A stretch of DNA of 64,000 bases, from the NCBI GenBank assembly GCA_031276035.1, contig JAISNV010000043.1:1-64000 (forward strand), in the 5' to 3' direction. The stretch's first letter is position 1, and every line of letters starts with the position of its first letter. A program made the translations under genes and the position numbers. A model generated the notes under the pieces. The model did not search any database. It saw only the letters and a list, made by a program, of their open reading frames with translations, and had not been told where the DNA came from. Below, piece after piece: positions 63,797 through 64,000 of the stretch. This stretch comes from Bacteroidales bacterium (lineage in GTDB: Bacteria > Bacteroidota > Bacteroidia > Bacteroidales > BM520).

Positions 63797-64000
63797 ATGA
63801 AAGCATATTTTGCATCTGGCTGCTTTTGGGGCACCGAATATCATTTTTCAAAAGCAAAAGGGGTTATTGAAACCACTGTTGGATATATGGGCGGATATAC
63901 TGAAAATCCGACATATAAAGATGTTTGCTCCGGAGCAACAGGACATATTGAAACAATTGAAGTTGTATATGACCCCGAACAAACTACATACGAAGAACTT
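63797..64000 (+). CDS. msrA: Peptide methionine sulfoxide reductase MsrA, cut by window end
   Basis: The first 68 codons are present and open to the edge. MKAYFASGCFWGTEYHFSK carries the catalytic GCFWG, with VGYMGGYTENPTYKDVCSG and TGHIETIEVVYDPEQ after it, all diagnostic of MsrA. It reduces methionine-S-sulfoxide in oxidised proteins. Whether it is fused to MsrB cannot be seen. Confidence 0.93.
   Translation, partial: MKAYFASGCFWGTEYHFSKAKGVIETTVGYMGGYTENPTYKDVCSGATGHIETIEVVYDPEQTTYEEL

Overview
The window comes from a low-GC member of the Bacteroidota, most likely the order Bacteroidales; I cannot name the genus. The evidence is a type IX secretion (T9SS) C-terminal sorting domain on a giant surface protein, a TatA+TatC-only Tat system, an S46 dipeptidyl peptidase of the DPP7 type, GH92 and GH109 glycosidases, many SPII lipoproteins, a DUF5606-type protein, and about twenty upstream sites fitting the Bacteroidetes -7 promoter consensus TAnnTTTG. 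Ribosome binding sites are weak, as is usual for the phylum.

Layout. (1) 1-2152: one edge of an integrative element (ORF6N-domain protein, tyrosine recombinase) abutting the 3' end of tRNA-Lys(CTT). (2) 2324-6451: mnmD and dnaE. (3) 6746-8981: a GNAT acetyltransferase coupled to an unknown two-TM protein, with a probable transporter relic upstream. (4) 9345-11411: a coiled-coil lipoprotein and tatAC. (5) 11508-16030: an acyl-chain cluster transcribed fabH-fabF-fabZ-acyl-CoA-synthetase-like. (6) 16321-18459: DPP7. (7) 18785-25776: a 2,330-codon IgGFc-binding/PKD/32-repeat T9SS surface protein broken by a single-base frameshift. (8) 26433-33151: TolB-like propeller/barrel protein, Tat-exported GH109 enzyme, Ig-like lipoprotein. 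(9) 33404-39279: phosphohexomutase, RfbD and a GH92 mannosidase. (10) 39326-44091: EFR1 ferredoxin with a lipoprotein flavin reductase, then three peptidoglycan enzymes (MltC-like lytic transglycosylase and two L,D-transpeptidases). (11) 44496-45783: hemerythrin-domain protein overlapping a LuxR regulator whose receiver lacks the phospho-acceptor Asp. (12) 46400-50144: TonB siderophore receptor and PepSY membrane protein. (13) 50241-52525: DUF5606-type protein and pyrKD. (14) 52724-55797: NtrC-like response regulator without DNA-binding domain, divergent from a short ComEC. (15) 56030-64000: ECF sigma factor, a small conserved-looking ORF, nth, recA, TPR lipoprotein, radical SAM/SPASM protein, zinc-peptidase lipoprotein and the start of msrA.

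Most of the window is chromosomal core and surface biology rather than a defence island. The envelope theme is strong: Tat and T9SS export, lipoproteins, peptidoglycan remodelling, peptide and glycan degradation, and iron uptake. I see no CRISPR array, rRNA, insertion sequence or toxin-antitoxin pair. The strongest unusual signals are the frameshifted giant repeat protein, the hemerythrin/pseudo-receiver pair, the acyl-CoA synthetase with a degenerate C-terminal motif, and degraded coding relics in long intergenic gaps.
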